13,594 nt of DNA from Butyricicoccus_A sp964513445 (GTDB taxonomy: Bacteria; Bacillota; Clostridia; Oscillospirales; Butyricicoccaceae). Positions 1 to 6,937 of this stretch are shown in pieces; the stretch's first letter is position 1, and each line of letters starts with the position of its first letter. The position numbers and the translations under genes were made by a program. The notes beneath the pieces are model-generated. The model was not told the DNA's origin. It made no database searches and saw nothing but the letters and a program-made list of their open reading frames with translations. The stretch is from positions 1-13,594 of the forward strand of contig CAZEMM010000057.1 of NCBI GenBank assembly GCA_964513445.1, in the 5' to 3' direction.

Positions 1-46
1 ATTTGAATCGCAAGACTTCATTGCTCTAATCTCTGTTCAAACGATA

Positions 47-70
47 CCGGAGGGATTGATTTCCCTCCGG
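47..70. other. perfect 9-bp inverted repeat (hairpin) upstream of the HAD gene
   Basis: CCGGAGGGA (47-55) and TCCCTCCGG (62-70) pair perfectly around a 6-nt loop; GAT/ATC just outside can extend the stem after one mismatch. No T-run follows on either strand, so it is not a canonical intrinsic terminator. It could end an upstream transcript lying outside the window or be a leader structure of the HAD-cupin pair. Imperfect 14-nt direct repeats (TCATTGCTC then T/A then AATC) flank it at 18-31 and 86-99. Confidence 0.5.
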
Positions 71-151
71 CATCGCCCTTCAAAATCATTGCTCAAATCC
101 GGAGCCGTCAGAAAAATGGCAGTTCGATTTTCTAAAGCGGGAGGGTATCGC

Positions 152-991
152 ATGAATCAGCCAAAGGACATCAAAGCCGTATTTATTGATCTGGATGGTA
201 CGCTGTTATATCACATGGATCGGGTATCAGCGCGCAACATACAGGCCATACGCCGTATACAGGAGAAAGGCGTGAGGACGGTCATCGCCACAGGCAGGCC
301 GGCATATGAAACGGATTTTGCTGTGCAGGCGACCGGTGCGGACACCTTTCTGATCACCATGAACGGCTTGGCTGTTTATGAGAATTACAAAACACGCACG
401 CTGCTGTACGAGGCATATTTACAGAATCGGGCAACAGAGCAAATTATTGATTATCTGTTGGAACAACAGGTGTTTTTTGAAGCGTATATCGGCGAGCGCG
501 CCTGTTATCCAGTTGAAACAGAGTCTTTTTTGCGCGAGAGCGGTATACCGGAGGACAAAATACAGTTTTTTCTGCAAACGGCGCAGCCAATTGAGGACAT
601 CCGGCAAATCTGCAAAAAGCAGCCGCATATCAATAAATTTTTCTTTGTTGAGGGAAGGCCGGCGTGCATTGCCGCAATGCGGGATACGCTCGGTGGGATA
701 AACGGCGTCAGGACGCTGCAAAGCAGTGACAGCTTTGTCGAGATTCTGCCGGACAATATGGATAAAAAGCGCGCGGTACATGCCGTGCGGACCATGCTCA
801 GGCTGACACCGGAGCAGATTATGGTCATCGGGGACAGCGAAAACGATCTGGGCATGTTTGATGAGGCAGGAACCTGCGTCGCGATGGGCAATGCTTTTGC
901 GCGCCTCAAGGAAAAAGCGGATTATATTGCACCGGCCACTGAGCAGGACGGCGTAGCATGGGCATTGGAAACCCTGATTTTGGGAGAATAA
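152..991 (+). CDS. Cof-type HAD-IIB family hydrolase (phosphatase)
   Basis: Predicted cytoplasmic HAD-superfamily phosphatase of the Cof/YbjI type, 279 residues, the usual family length. All four HAD motifs are visible: motif I FIDLDGT (nucleophile D13, acid D15), motif II ATGR (T47), the motif III lysine in DNMDKKRAV (K205/K206), and motif IV GDSEND (D228, D232). The segment between motifs II and III, with TMNG near 69-72, matches the alpha/beta C2B cap. Members usually remove phosphate from sugar phosphates, nucleotides or cofactors such as PLP or FMN; the substrate cannot be read from the sequence. I chose the ATG at 152 because GGGAGGG lies just upstream. An in-frame ATG at 56 adds 32 non-family residues and runs through the 47-70 hairpin. 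The cupin gene starts 6 nt after the stop, so the two are very likely co-transcribed. Confidence 0.9.
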   Translation: MNQPKDIKAVFIDLDGTLLYHMDRVSARNIQAIRRIQEKGVRTVIATGRPAYETDFAVQATGADTFLITMNGLAVYENYKTRTLLYEAYLQNRATEQIIDYLLEQQVFFEAYIGERACYPVETESFLRESGIPEDKIQFFLQTAQPIEDIRQICKKQPHINKFFFVEGRPACIAAMRDTLGGINGVRTLQSSDSFVEILPDNMDKKRAVHAVRTMLRLTPEQIMVIGDSENDLGMFDEAGTCVAMGNAFARLKEKADYIAPATEQDGVAWALETLILGE

Positions 992-997
992 GAAAAT

Positions 998-1474
998 ATG
1001 GCAAGAATCGAGCCTATTTATGCAAACGAGATCGAATCTGCGCTGGCGCACAGCACGCGGCAGTATCTGACCGGCGACCTTAAGCTGCCGCAGCAGCTGC
1101 GCTTTATCAAGGATACCGAAATTGAATCCGGTATCAGCAGCTATCCCACGTATCAGTGGGAGCAGCCGCATTATCATACCATCACCAGTGAATATTGTTA
1201 TATCCTGTCCGGAGAGACAAAGTATATAGATTTGGACACGCAGGAGGAATATCACTTCAAAGCGGGCGATTTCTATGTGCTGCGGAAGGATGTACCGTAT
1301 CTGCAAAAATGTCAGGCAGGCTGCCGGCTGTTCTTTGTCAAGGCGCCGGGCATCAACGATAAGGTATCCGTCGAACTGACACCGGACATGCAGGCGTGGT
1401 GTTCCGATTGGAACGCCGCATGGCCCTGCGATTATGAAACAGAAAAAAACAGGCGAAATGCGCCTGCGAAATAA
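998..1474 (+). CDS. small cupin-domain protein
   Basis: A 158-residue single-domain cupin, second gene of the HAD-cupin pair. The start at 998 follows the HAD stop by 6 nt and uses GGGAG at 982-986 inside the end of the HAD gene as ribosome binding site. Cupin motif 1 is well kept: H58-x-H60-x4-E65-x6-G72. Motif 2 is recognisable (AGDFYVLRKDVPY, 89-101), but Y101 stands where the fourth metal ligand, a histidine, is usually found. It may therefore bind metal through three ligands or be a sugar- or ligand-binding cupin rather than an enzyme. There is no signal peptide and no DNA-binding domain. The C-terminus (after about residue 135) is rich in W and charged residues. The 3' codons overlap a hairpin (1450-1466). 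The specific function is unknown; pairing with a phosphatase suggests small-molecule or sugar metabolism, which is inference only. Confidence 0.8.
   Translation: MARIEPIYANEIESALAHSTRQYLTGDLKLPQQLRFIKDTEIESGISSYPTYQWEQPHYHTITSEYCYILSGETKYIDLDTQEEYHFKAGDFYVLRKDVPYLQKCQAGCRLFFVKAPGINDKVSVELTPDMQAWCSDWNAAWPCDYETEKNRRNAPAK
1443..1466 (-). terminator. hairpin with U7 on the minus strand, inside the cupin 3' end
   Basis: CAGGCG (1450-1455) and CGCCTG (1461-1466) form a 6-bp stem with a 5-nt loop. On the minus strand it is followed directly by seven T's (A7 at 1443-1449), a good intrinsic terminator for transcription arriving from the DUF1540 side. On the plus strand the tail is only GCGAAATAAATTTTA, so termination of the HAD-cupin transcript here would be weaker. 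The stem is made of cupin coding sequence. Confidence 0.6.
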
Positions 1475-1511
1475 ATTTTATATTGCTAGCTTCACCTAAC
1501 CCTTCTTAATG

Positions 1512-1540
1512 CTGCCGGGGCGAAAAACGCTCCGGCAGCA
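1512..1540. terminator. 12-bp stem-loop after the cupin gene, possible terminator without a T-run
   Basis: GCTGCCGGGGCG (1512-1523), loop AAAAA, CGCTCCGGCAGC (1529-1540): a 12-bp stem with a single G-U pair. It lies 38 nt past the cupin stop and could halt or stabilise the HAD-cupin transcript. The downstream sequence is AAATCC on the plus strand and ATTAAG on the minus strand, so it lacks the expected U-tract. Confidence 0.5.
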
Positions 1541-1691
1541 AATCCAACCAAGGTTACCGTTTAAAAATATCTGCTGCGTTAAAAAAGCGAACGCACCAAA
1601 CATTTACGTACACACATAAAAAAACAGGCATCAACCCGGATGGAAAAAGGACGTTGCTTGTACGGACAATTTGACAGATTCCCCGCAAATA

Positions 1692-1732
1692 GCACGCCGC
1701 GCCCCTCTGGCAGCAGAGGAGGCGCGGTGTGC
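1692..1732. other. 18-bp GC-rich stem-loop downstream of DUF1540
   Basis: Bases 1692-1709 pair with 1714-1732 through a GCAG tetraloop, with one bulged A (1720) and one G-U pair. This is the strongest hairpin in the window. It is 68 nt beyond the DUF1540 stop and is a likely transcript 3' end or RNA-stability element. The tail on the minus strand is TATTTGCGG, so a standard U-tract is missing. Confidence 0.6.
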
Positions 1733-1733
1733 T

Positions 1734-1791
1734 GGTTGATGCGCAAAACGGTTGTATGCGTTGGCCGGACGGCTGCCCAGCCGCATCAGCC
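1734..1791. other. stem-loop directly after the DUF1540 stop codon
   Basis: GGTTGATGCG (1734-1743) pairs with CGCATCAGCC (1782-1791), 10 bp with one G-U. A small inner GGCTG/CAGCC-type stem is possible within the loop. It abuts the 1692-1732 hairpin, so the two could stack. The 1734-1742 arm can instead pair with GCATCAACC at 1628-1636, giving a competing fold. Confidence 0.5.
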
Positions 1792-1799
1792 CTGGCGCA

Positions 1800-1967
1800 T
1801 CAGCTCATGCGGAACGATTCGCAGTCTGTGCATTTGGTCTCGGTCGGGTTCATCTCATGCGTGCCGACAGAGATGCTCTCCAGTGCGCAGTATTCCGCAT
1901 CCTTGCAGTGGTTTGCGCACTGCTCTACCGTACAGTGGATGCTCTTGTTTGCATGACATTTGTCCAT
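1800..1967 (-). CDS. DUF1540 domain-containing small Cys-rich protein
   Basis: A 55-residue protein on the minus strand, too short for many gene callers. It begins with ATG at 1965-1967 behind a near-perfect Shine-Dalgarno (AAAAGGAGGAAC, 8-nt spacing) and ends with TGA at 1800-1802. Seven cysteines (C4, 12, 17, 21, 27, 46, 49) fit the DUF1540 pattern: IHCTVEQC, then YCALESISV, then TKCTDCESF. DUF1540 proteins are common in spore-forming Clostridia and Bacilli; their role is not established and metal binding by the cysteines is only inferred. Longer DUF1540 proteins often hold two copies; this has one. It lies 117 bp downstream of the amidase on the same strand, so it may be read through from it or have its own promoter, which I could not see. 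Confidence 0.88.
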   Translation of the reverse strand: MDKCHANKSIHCTVEQCANHCKDAEYCALESISVGTHEMNPTETKCTDCESFRMS

Positions 1968-2030
1968 GCTCGGTTCCTCCTTTTCGGGGACGCGTTAAAA
2001 ACGTCCAGCTTGCAGATATCGCCTGGAAAA

Positions 2031-2042
2031 CGCGGATCCGCG
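2031..2042. other. 12-bp palindrome CGCGGATCCGCG after the amidase gene
   Basis: This perfect palindrome lies 43 nt past the amidase stop. On the minus strand it is followed by TTTTCC, so it could form a weak terminator hairpin (CGCG stem, GATC loop) between the amidase and DUF1540. The stem is short, so function is uncertain. Confidence 0.3.
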
Positions 2043-2084
2043 CTTTCGCTGGTTCACTGCTATCATGTCCATCTGTCCGCCGTT

Positions 2085-2786
2085 TTATTCCTGCGTCGCC
2101 TGCTGCGCCTGTCTTTCCTGCTCCGCCTGCTGATTCTGCTCGTCGACAGCACACTGAATCAATTGCAAAAAATCATCCCAGCCGTCGTTTTGTATGATGG
2201 TCTTGGGGCAAATTTTACCGGAAAAATCGCGGTGCTGCTTCACGTCGTCAATTGACAAATCGTATCGCCGCAGCAGATACGCCGTCAGCTGCGCCGCGTT
2301 TTGCATAGTCTGCTGAAAATCACCGCCTTCGTTTACGCACAGCTCGATGCCAATGCCATGCAGATTCCCGTCGCCCTCACTGCTGTCACCTGCATGATAA
2401 CCGATCTCGTCATCCGGCAGATGATGCCATATCTCCGTCTGATCAACGGTATAATGCCAGCTTTTTTGCTCTGTCCAGCAGTTCTGATGTAAATAGTCAT
2501 TATGTGCCTTTGCCGTCGCATTTGCGCCGGTGTTATCCGTCTCATGTATGACGACAAAGCGAATGGTTCGTGTCTGCCCGGGTCGCGCCATTGAATCACG
2601 CGAAATATAATCGGTATGCACTTCAATGCCTGCAATTTCATCCGGTACATCCGCGTCATGCGTCATCGTATTTCCGGCAAATACAACGTACAGCACACAG
2701 CAGGCCAGCACAATGGACAGCGCGGCGCAAATCGCCCACCACAGGATTACGCCGATATCACGCTTTTTTGTCTTTTTTCGCGCCAT
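2085..2786 (-). CDS. membrane-anchored N-acetylmuramoyl-L-alanine amidase (Amidase_2/PGRP fold)
   Basis: Predicted zinc amidase that cuts the lactyl-L-alanine bond of peptidoglycan; 233 residues. After a basic N-terminus (MARKKTKKRD) comes one membrane segment (about 12-37), which anchors the enzyme with its catalytic domain outside. The amidase domain covers about 72-210. The T7-lysozyme-type set is visible: H81 (VVIHETDN), Y112 (SWHYTVD), H185 (QHRDFSG), K191 and C193 (GKICP). H81, H185 and C193 are the expected zinc ligands. The C-terminal tail (about 213-233) is Gln/Glu/Ala-rich and probably disordered; no cell-wall-binding repeats follow. The start is supported by AGGGGTG about 9 nt upstream. 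It sits between a terminator and DUF1540, with no wall-synthesis neighbours. Cell-wall remodelling, spore-related lysis or recycling are all possible; the sequence does not say which. Confidence 0.9.
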   Translation of the reverse strand: MARKKTKKRDIGVILWWAICAALSIVLACCVLYVVFAGNTMTHDADVPDEIAGIEVHTDYISRDSMARPGQTRTIRFVVIHETDNTGANATAKAHNDYLHQNCWTEQKSWHYTVDQTEIWHHLPDDEIGYHAGDSSEGDGNLHGIGIELCVNEGGDFQQTMQNAAQLTAYLLRRYDLSIDDVKQHRDFSGKICPKTIIQNDGWDDFLQLIQCAVDEQNQQAEQERQAQQATQE

Positions 2787-2824
2787 GAATCGCTCACCCC
2801 TGTCATGCTATGCTGTCTGGCTGT

Positions 2825-2863
2825 AAAAAATCCCGCCTGAATTGCTCTCAGGCGGGACTTTTT
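2825..2863 (-). terminator. strong bidirectional intrinsic terminator after the solute-binding protein
   Basis: TCCCGCCTGA (2831-2840) and TCAGGCGGGA (2848-2857) form a perfect 10-bp stem with a 7-nt loop. On the minus strand the stem is followed by six T's (A6 at 2825-2830), and it begins 13 nt after the solute-binding protein stop. On the plus strand CTTTTT follows, so it can work both ways. It separates the sensor block from the amidase gene. Confidence 0.9.
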
Positions 2864-2869
2864 GGTCTG

Positions 2870-4186
2870 TCACGGGTGGAAAGAGCTGTTGGATCGGGCG
2901 CTTTTCAATATCGTATTACAGGTGCTGTCCAATTCGCTCGCAATTTCTGAAACGTCCTTTTCTCCATATAGCAGATCCCGAATATGCAGATAAAATTCTT
3001 TCCGGACTTCATTCCATCCCGGATTATTTCCGGTGTAATTGTTATTCCGCCCCAGGTTTTCAATATATTTCCATACATTGTTCAATTCGGACTTGTACTT
3101 TTCCGATACCTTGCTGCTCACCGGAATAGCGGCGGCAGAGTAATCGAGCCAATCAGACTCATAAATATATTTGACGAACGCCTTGGCGACATCCACCTTC
3201 GCGTCATCCCCGTTGTCGAATACCTGAAAGGTCAAATACGTAGTGGTATTGAACCCCGCACCGTCTTCTGAGGGGAAATTTACCAACCCATAATCCAGGC
3301 CAGCTTCGTCATACATGATCTGGTGCGATGTGTTTGCGCAATAAATGGCAAGCTGCCCGTTCATAAAGAGATCGTAGCAGTCGAGCATTTCAAGGTTTTC
3401 GGCATTCGGCGGAAAGTATCCATTTTCGTTACAGTCGCGGAGCCACTGGAGAGCCGCGGTTCCTTCCGGCGTCTCGAGATCAAACAGGTTGTCGTCATCA
3501 AAAAATGTGCTGCCACGGCTGCGGAGCAGCGTCATAATGTGCATATCGCCCGACGAATTGGCGGCATACATCATCATGGGATAGACAGAGTTCGGCAGCT
3601 CCGCCCGAAGAGCGCGCAATATTTCATCCCACTCTTCCAGCGTCCAGCTCTGGATTGTATCCTCCTCTGTCAGATATGCGTCCAGCCCCGCCTGGCGGAA
3701 CAGCTCCCGATTATAGCATAAGACCATCTGCGAGCCGAAAAACGGCATCAGATAGGTCTTTCCGTCGAACCGGCAGGTCTCCCATACGCTCTCATCGATA
3801 TCAGAATAGATCTCATCGCTGATGATATCATCCAACGGCACAACGCGCCCTGTGAAGAGATAGCTCGAGAGGTTGGAGAAAAGCACATCAACGGCGTCTT
3901 CGGTGTCAAAGCAACCGTCGAGTTCCGCCGTCTGCCTGTCGCCGCTGTACTGCGTGACATGCACGGTCACATCAGCCTCTGTATACTGCGCCGCAAAATC
4001 CTCCGCAGCCGCAGACAAAAAGGAATATATGTCCTGATAATCCTCCAGTCCTGCGGGCGGATCAATTGAAAAGAGCGGAGTCTTGATGTTCAGCGTAACT
4101 GCGGGTTTCGATTCTGTTCCACATCCTGTCATAAGGCTCAGCAATGCAGCACCAATCAGAGCAAAGCAAATCATGCGCCGTTTCAT
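2870..4186 (-). CDS. extracellular solute-binding lipoprotein (family 1, sugar type), orphan
   Basis: A 438-residue lipoprotein in the family of ABC-transporter carbohydrate-binding proteins. The signal peptide MKRRMICFALIGAALLSLMT ends in a lipobox, LMTGC, with Cys22 as the lipidated residue. The mature part has the two-lobe solute-binding layout; typical stretches are DAVDVLFSN (97-105), the WTLEEWDEIL segment (181-190) and a C-terminal helical region with AKAFVKYIYESDW (334-346). The start at 4186 has AGGAGG 8 nt upstream; an upstream in-frame start at 4216 would overlap the kinase gene and precede the signal peptide, so I rejected it. No permease or ATPase gene is adjacent. The kinase gene ends 13 bp upstream and a strong terminator follows, so it is the last gene of the sensor block. 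A sensory co-receptor role is inferred from context; it could also serve a transporter encoded elsewhere. Confidence 0.9.
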   Translation of the reverse strand: MKRRMICFALIGAALLSLMTGCGTESKPAVTLNIKTPLFSIDPPAGLEDYQDIYSFLSAAAEDFAAQYTEADVTVHVTQYSGDRQTAELDGCFDTEDAVDVLFSNLSSYLFTGRVVPLDDIISDEIYSDIDESVWETCRFDGKTYLMPFFGSQMVLCYNRELFRQAGLDAYLTEEDTIQSWTLEEWDEILRALRAELPNSVYPMMMYAANSSGDMHIMTLLRSRGSTFFDDDNLFDLETPEGTAALQWLRDCNENGYFPPNAENLEMLDCYDLFMNGQLAIYCANTSHQIMYDEAGLDYGLVNFPSEDGAGFNTTTYLTFQVFDNGDDAKVDVAKAFVKYIYESDWLDYSAAAIPVSSKVSEKYKSELNNVWKYIENLGRNNNYTGNNPGWNEVRKEFYLHIRDLLYGEKDVSEIASELDSTCNTILKSARSNSSFHP

Positions 4187-4199
4187 AAATATGGCCTCC

Positions 4200-6815
4200 T
4201 CAGTTTTTATTCTCAAGTACCCGTTTCAGGGTGTGCAGCAACTCAGGTATATCGATCGGTTTGCTTACATGTGCATTCATACCGGCATCAAACGCCTTCT
4301 TCTTATCCTCTTCGAATGCGTCAGCCGTCATCGAGATGATCGGAATAGATGCCAGTGCCGGGTCAGACAGTCTGCGGATGCGGCGGGTTGCGTCATATCC
4401 GTTCATAACAGGCATCTGAATATCCATCAGAATCGCTTGATAATAGCCGGGTGCAGAATTTGCCACCTTGTCAACCGCTTCCTGACCGTTTTCGGCGCAG
4501 TCCAGCTCAAACCCCGCCATTTCCAAGACAGTCATCGCGAGTATGCGATTGAGCTCAACGTCCTCAACCAGAAGCAGCCGTTCGCCGTTGAATTGGCTAT
4601 ACGAATCCGGTTGCTCTTCAGTCTGTTTGCTTTGTCCTCCGTAGACGCGCTGAAGCGCGTTGCGCAAATCGGACTGGAACAGCGGCTTGTTCACAAAATC
4701 CGTCACACCCACTGTTCGCGCTTCCTCTTCAATATCCGTACAATCATAGGCGGACAGGAGGATAATCGGTGCGTCATACCCAGCAATCTGGCAGATACGT
4801 CGGGTCGTCTCAATTCCATCCATATCCGGCATTTGCCAATCGATGATAAAGACACGGTATGGATCTCCAGCCTGGGCGGCCTCTTTGGATCGCGTCACAG
4901 CTTCGCTGCCGCTCACAGTCCATTCCGCGCGCAGCCCGATTTGGTTCAGCATGGCAGAAACGCTCTGACAGGTATCCACGTGGTTGTCCACAACAAGGCC
5001 GCGCAGTCCCTGGAACTGTTCCATTGGCTCGTACCTCTGCTGCTCGTCTTGAAGGCGGAAATCTATCGTCACGACGAACTCTGTTCCCTTGCCTTCCTCG
5101 CTTTGGACGGTGATCGTGCCGCCCATCAGGTCAACGATTTTCTTGGTGATGGCCATACCCAGACCGGTACCCTGAATGCCGCTGACAGTGGACGAACGCG
5201 CACGCGTGAACGGTTCAAAGATCGTCTTAAGAAATTCTTCGCTCATGCCGATGCCGGTATCCTTCACGCGGAATTCATACGTACCATAGCCCGCGCGGGT
5301 CGATTCAGACTCCGTAATCCGTACCGAAATCGCGCCGCCGGCATCTGTAAATTTCATCGCGTTGGATAGAATGTTCAGCAGGATTTGATTGAGCTTGAGC
5401 CGGTCACAATAGATCTCCTCATCGGTGACAGCCACCATGTCAATAGAGAACTCGATTTGCTTGGAACAGATACTCACATGAAGGATATCTCTGAGATCAC
5501 GGCATATTTCCGCAAGGTTCTCCGGCTTCACGTCCAGATCCATTTTTCCGGATTCAATGCGGGACATATCCAAAATATCGTTGATCAGCGAGAGAAGGTG
5601 ACTGGAGGAACTCTCGATCTTTCTCAGATAGTCAGCCACACGCTCCTTATCATCAATACAGGCAGTGGCCAACGCAGTAAACCCGACAATCGCATTCATC
5701 GGCGTCCGGATATCATGGGACATATTGTTGAGGAAATTTGTTTTCGCACGGCTGGCAGATTCCTCCGCCGCCAATGCATCCGCAAGCTGCTTGCGATGCT
5801 CAACCTCCAAACGGTACTGCCTGGAGCGCCTGCGGATCATGATCGCGACGGATACGAGAATCCCCACGTACAGGATCGTAAAAATCGTAACAAACAGAAG
5901 CACCAGATACTTTCCCTGCTCTTCAAATACATCCCTTGGAACCGTCGTGACAAAAAACCAGTCGATCTCGGGAAACGGAGAGAATACGACCACAAGCTCC
6001 TCGCCGACCGCGCTGGTGTACTCCAGCGTAAATCCCTGCTGGGACTCGATCAACTGGTGGATAATCTCAAGGGAATATTCTTTCGGAAGCGTACCGTCCG
6101 CAAGCTCTTCAAAGAAGTTGTCGATCTTCTGCGCGGTAAAATCCCGCTCAACGCTGACGATATAATTGCCGTCCGTGTCAATGATGCTGCTGTAGCCGCG
6201 CCCGTCATAGCAGTCGATCTTCAGGAGATCCTGTAAGGCGTCCACATACATCTGGCAAACAATATATGTATAGGTTTGCCCCTGCACGGAAAACGGCTCA
6301 ATTTCCGTCCCGCACAGCAGGATCTCACCTACGCCGTCGGCATTGGATTCTTCGTTTTTCATATGCCGGATAAAGGATCCGTTGGCGCTGACGCAGGAAT
6401 CAAGCAGGCTTTCGTCATATTTACGCACCATGGAACTGCTGACAGAATACCCGTCATCGGTGATCAATGTGATCTGGATACAATCCATCAGATCTTCAAA
6501 GGAGTTCAGCCCCAAAACAAGCGCATCCTCCGAATCGAACTGATTGATCTTCAAAGAGTAGGCAATGCCCTTGAGCGTATCCCATTGCTCATCCAGGCTG
6601 GTGGCAATGGACTGTTCATCGTGCAATGACAGCTCTTGCATGTTTTGTACAGCAGTTTTCATGACCTCGTCTGTAACAAGATGATAACAGTTTATCCAGA
6701 CTATGACCATTGCTGTGATCAACGCTGCAAAGCCAATGATGCCCTTTGCCTTTGCATGCCCTACTTTTTTTAGCTTGCTATACTTATCGGGGCTACCCAT
6801 ATAATCCAACCCCAT
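4200..6815 (-). CDS. hybrid sensor histidine kinase with two receiver domains
   Basis: Residues are numbered from a possible TTG start at 6830 (876 residues). TM1 is about 31-50, an extracellular sensor region about 51-305 resembles double Cache (SSIIDTDGNYIVS, 214-226), and TM2 is about 308-332. A linker coiled coil leads to HisKA with phospho-acceptor H372 (NMSHDIRTPMN), then HATPase with N490, DTGIGM (524-529) and GTGLGM (554-559). Receiver 1 is about 608-730 (D664, K715) and receiver 2 about 750-872 (E756/D757, D803, K857); both keep the aspartate and lysine needed for phosphorylation. There is no HPt or DNA-binding domain, and no response regulator is in the window. The ATG at 6815 is taken as start; TTG 6830 and ATG 6800 are alternatives, none with a good ribosome binding site. 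The neighbours are the ligase-like gene upstream and the solute-binding protein 13 bp downstream. BarA/LuxQ-like architecture is clear, but the ligand is unknown. Confidence 0.93.
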   Translation of the reverse strand: MGLDYMGSPDKYSKLKKVGHAKAKGIIGFAALITAMVIVWINCYHLVTDEVMKTAVQNMQELSLHDEQSIATSLDEQWDTLKGIAYSLKINQFDSEDALVLGLNSFEDLMDCIQITLITDDGYSVSSSMVRKYDESLLDSCVSANGSFIRHMKNEESNADGVGEILLCGTEIEPFSVQGQTYTYIVCQMYVDALQDLLKIDCYDGRGYSSIIDTDGNYIVSVERDFTAQKIDNFFEELADGTLPKEYSLEIIHQLIESQQGFTLEYTSAVGEELVVVFSPFPEIDWFFVTTVPRDVFEEQGKYLVLLFVTIFTILYVGILVSVAIMIRRRSRQYRLEVEHRKQLADALAAEESASRAKTNFLNNMSHDIRTPMNAIVGFTALATACIDDKERVADYLRKIESSSSHLLSLINDILDMSRIESGKMDLDVKPENLAEICRDLRDILHVSICSKQIEFSIDMVAVTDEEIYCDRLKLNQILLNILSNAMKFTDAGGAISVRITESESTRAGYGTYEFRVKDTGIGMSEEFLKTIFEPFTRARSSTVSGIQGTGLGMAITKKIVDLMGGTITVQSEEGKGTEFVVTIDFRLQDEQQRYEPMEQFQGLRGLVVDNHVDTCQSVSAMLNQIGLRAEWTVSGSEAVTRSKEAAQAGDPYRVFIIDWQMPDMDGIETTRRICQIAGYDAPIILLSAYDCTDIEEEARTVGVTDFVNKPLFQSDLRNALQRVYGGQSKQTEEQPDSYSQFNGERLLLVEDVELNRILAMTVLEMAGFELDCAENGQEAVDKVANSAPGYYQAILMDIQMPVMNGYDATRRIRRLSDPALASIPIISMTADAFEEDKKKAFDAGMNAHVSKPIDIPELLHTLKRVLENKN

Positions 6816-6851
6816 ATCTTGAATGTTCAATCAACATCACTTTACATGATT

Positions 6852-6868
6852 CCCCCCCTCTTTTTTTT
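6852..6868. repeat. adjacent homopolymer runs C7 and T8 upstream of the kinase
   Basis: On the minus (transcribed) strand this reads eight A's, GA, then seven G's, 37 nt before the kinase ATG at 6815. The G-rich run resembles an extended Shine-Dalgarno but is too far from any usable start. Slippage-prone runs upstream of a gene can alter expression; no evidence beyond the sequence. Confidence 0.6.
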
Positions 6869-6937
6869 GCCACGAGTTCAGCAAGCGGAGTCCATGGTTA
6901 TTCCACTTCCCTCTTAAACGCTTGCGAATACGGGCTA

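Larger units (their letters stand above)
1475..1799. other. intergenic stretch of about 325 bp with several hairpins, no convincing gene
   Basis: This lies between the convergent cupin (+) and DUF1540 (-) genes. The open frames here (for example one from 1640 on the plus strand) have no recognisable domain, and their residues are Arg/Ser/Cys/Pro-rich, as expected for antisense frames in GC-rich sequence. What it holds is secondary structure: inverted repeats at 1512-1540, 1575-1595, 1692-1732 and 1734-1791, and an A7 run at 1618-1624 that would be U7 on the minus strand. It may contain DUF1540 3' end signals or a small RNA; I cannot identify a known RNA family. Confidence 0.6.

Noticed and set aside
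419..1306. Long minus-strand open frame (295 codons) antisense to the HAD and cupin genes
   Set aside because: It lies fully opposite two genes with intact family motifs, has no recognisable domain, and shows the Arg/Cys/His/Leu-rich make-up of an antisense shadow.
1640..2255. Plus-strand open frames through the region of DUF1540 and the amidase 3' end
   Set aside because: They run through strong hairpins and opposite DUF1540, whose cysteine motif and Shine-Dalgarno site show it to be the real gene.
4083..5369. Plus-strand open frame of 428 codons opposite the kinase
   Set aside because: It is antisense to the kinase catalytic and receiver domains; there is no ribosome binding site or family motif, and its His/Arg-rich content is typical of a shadow frame.
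6881..6925. GCAAGCG/CGCTTGC inverted repeat between the ligase-like gene and the kinase as a terminator
   Set aside because: The stem is 7 bp around a 31-nt loop with no T-run after it, too weak to split the two genes into separate transcripts.
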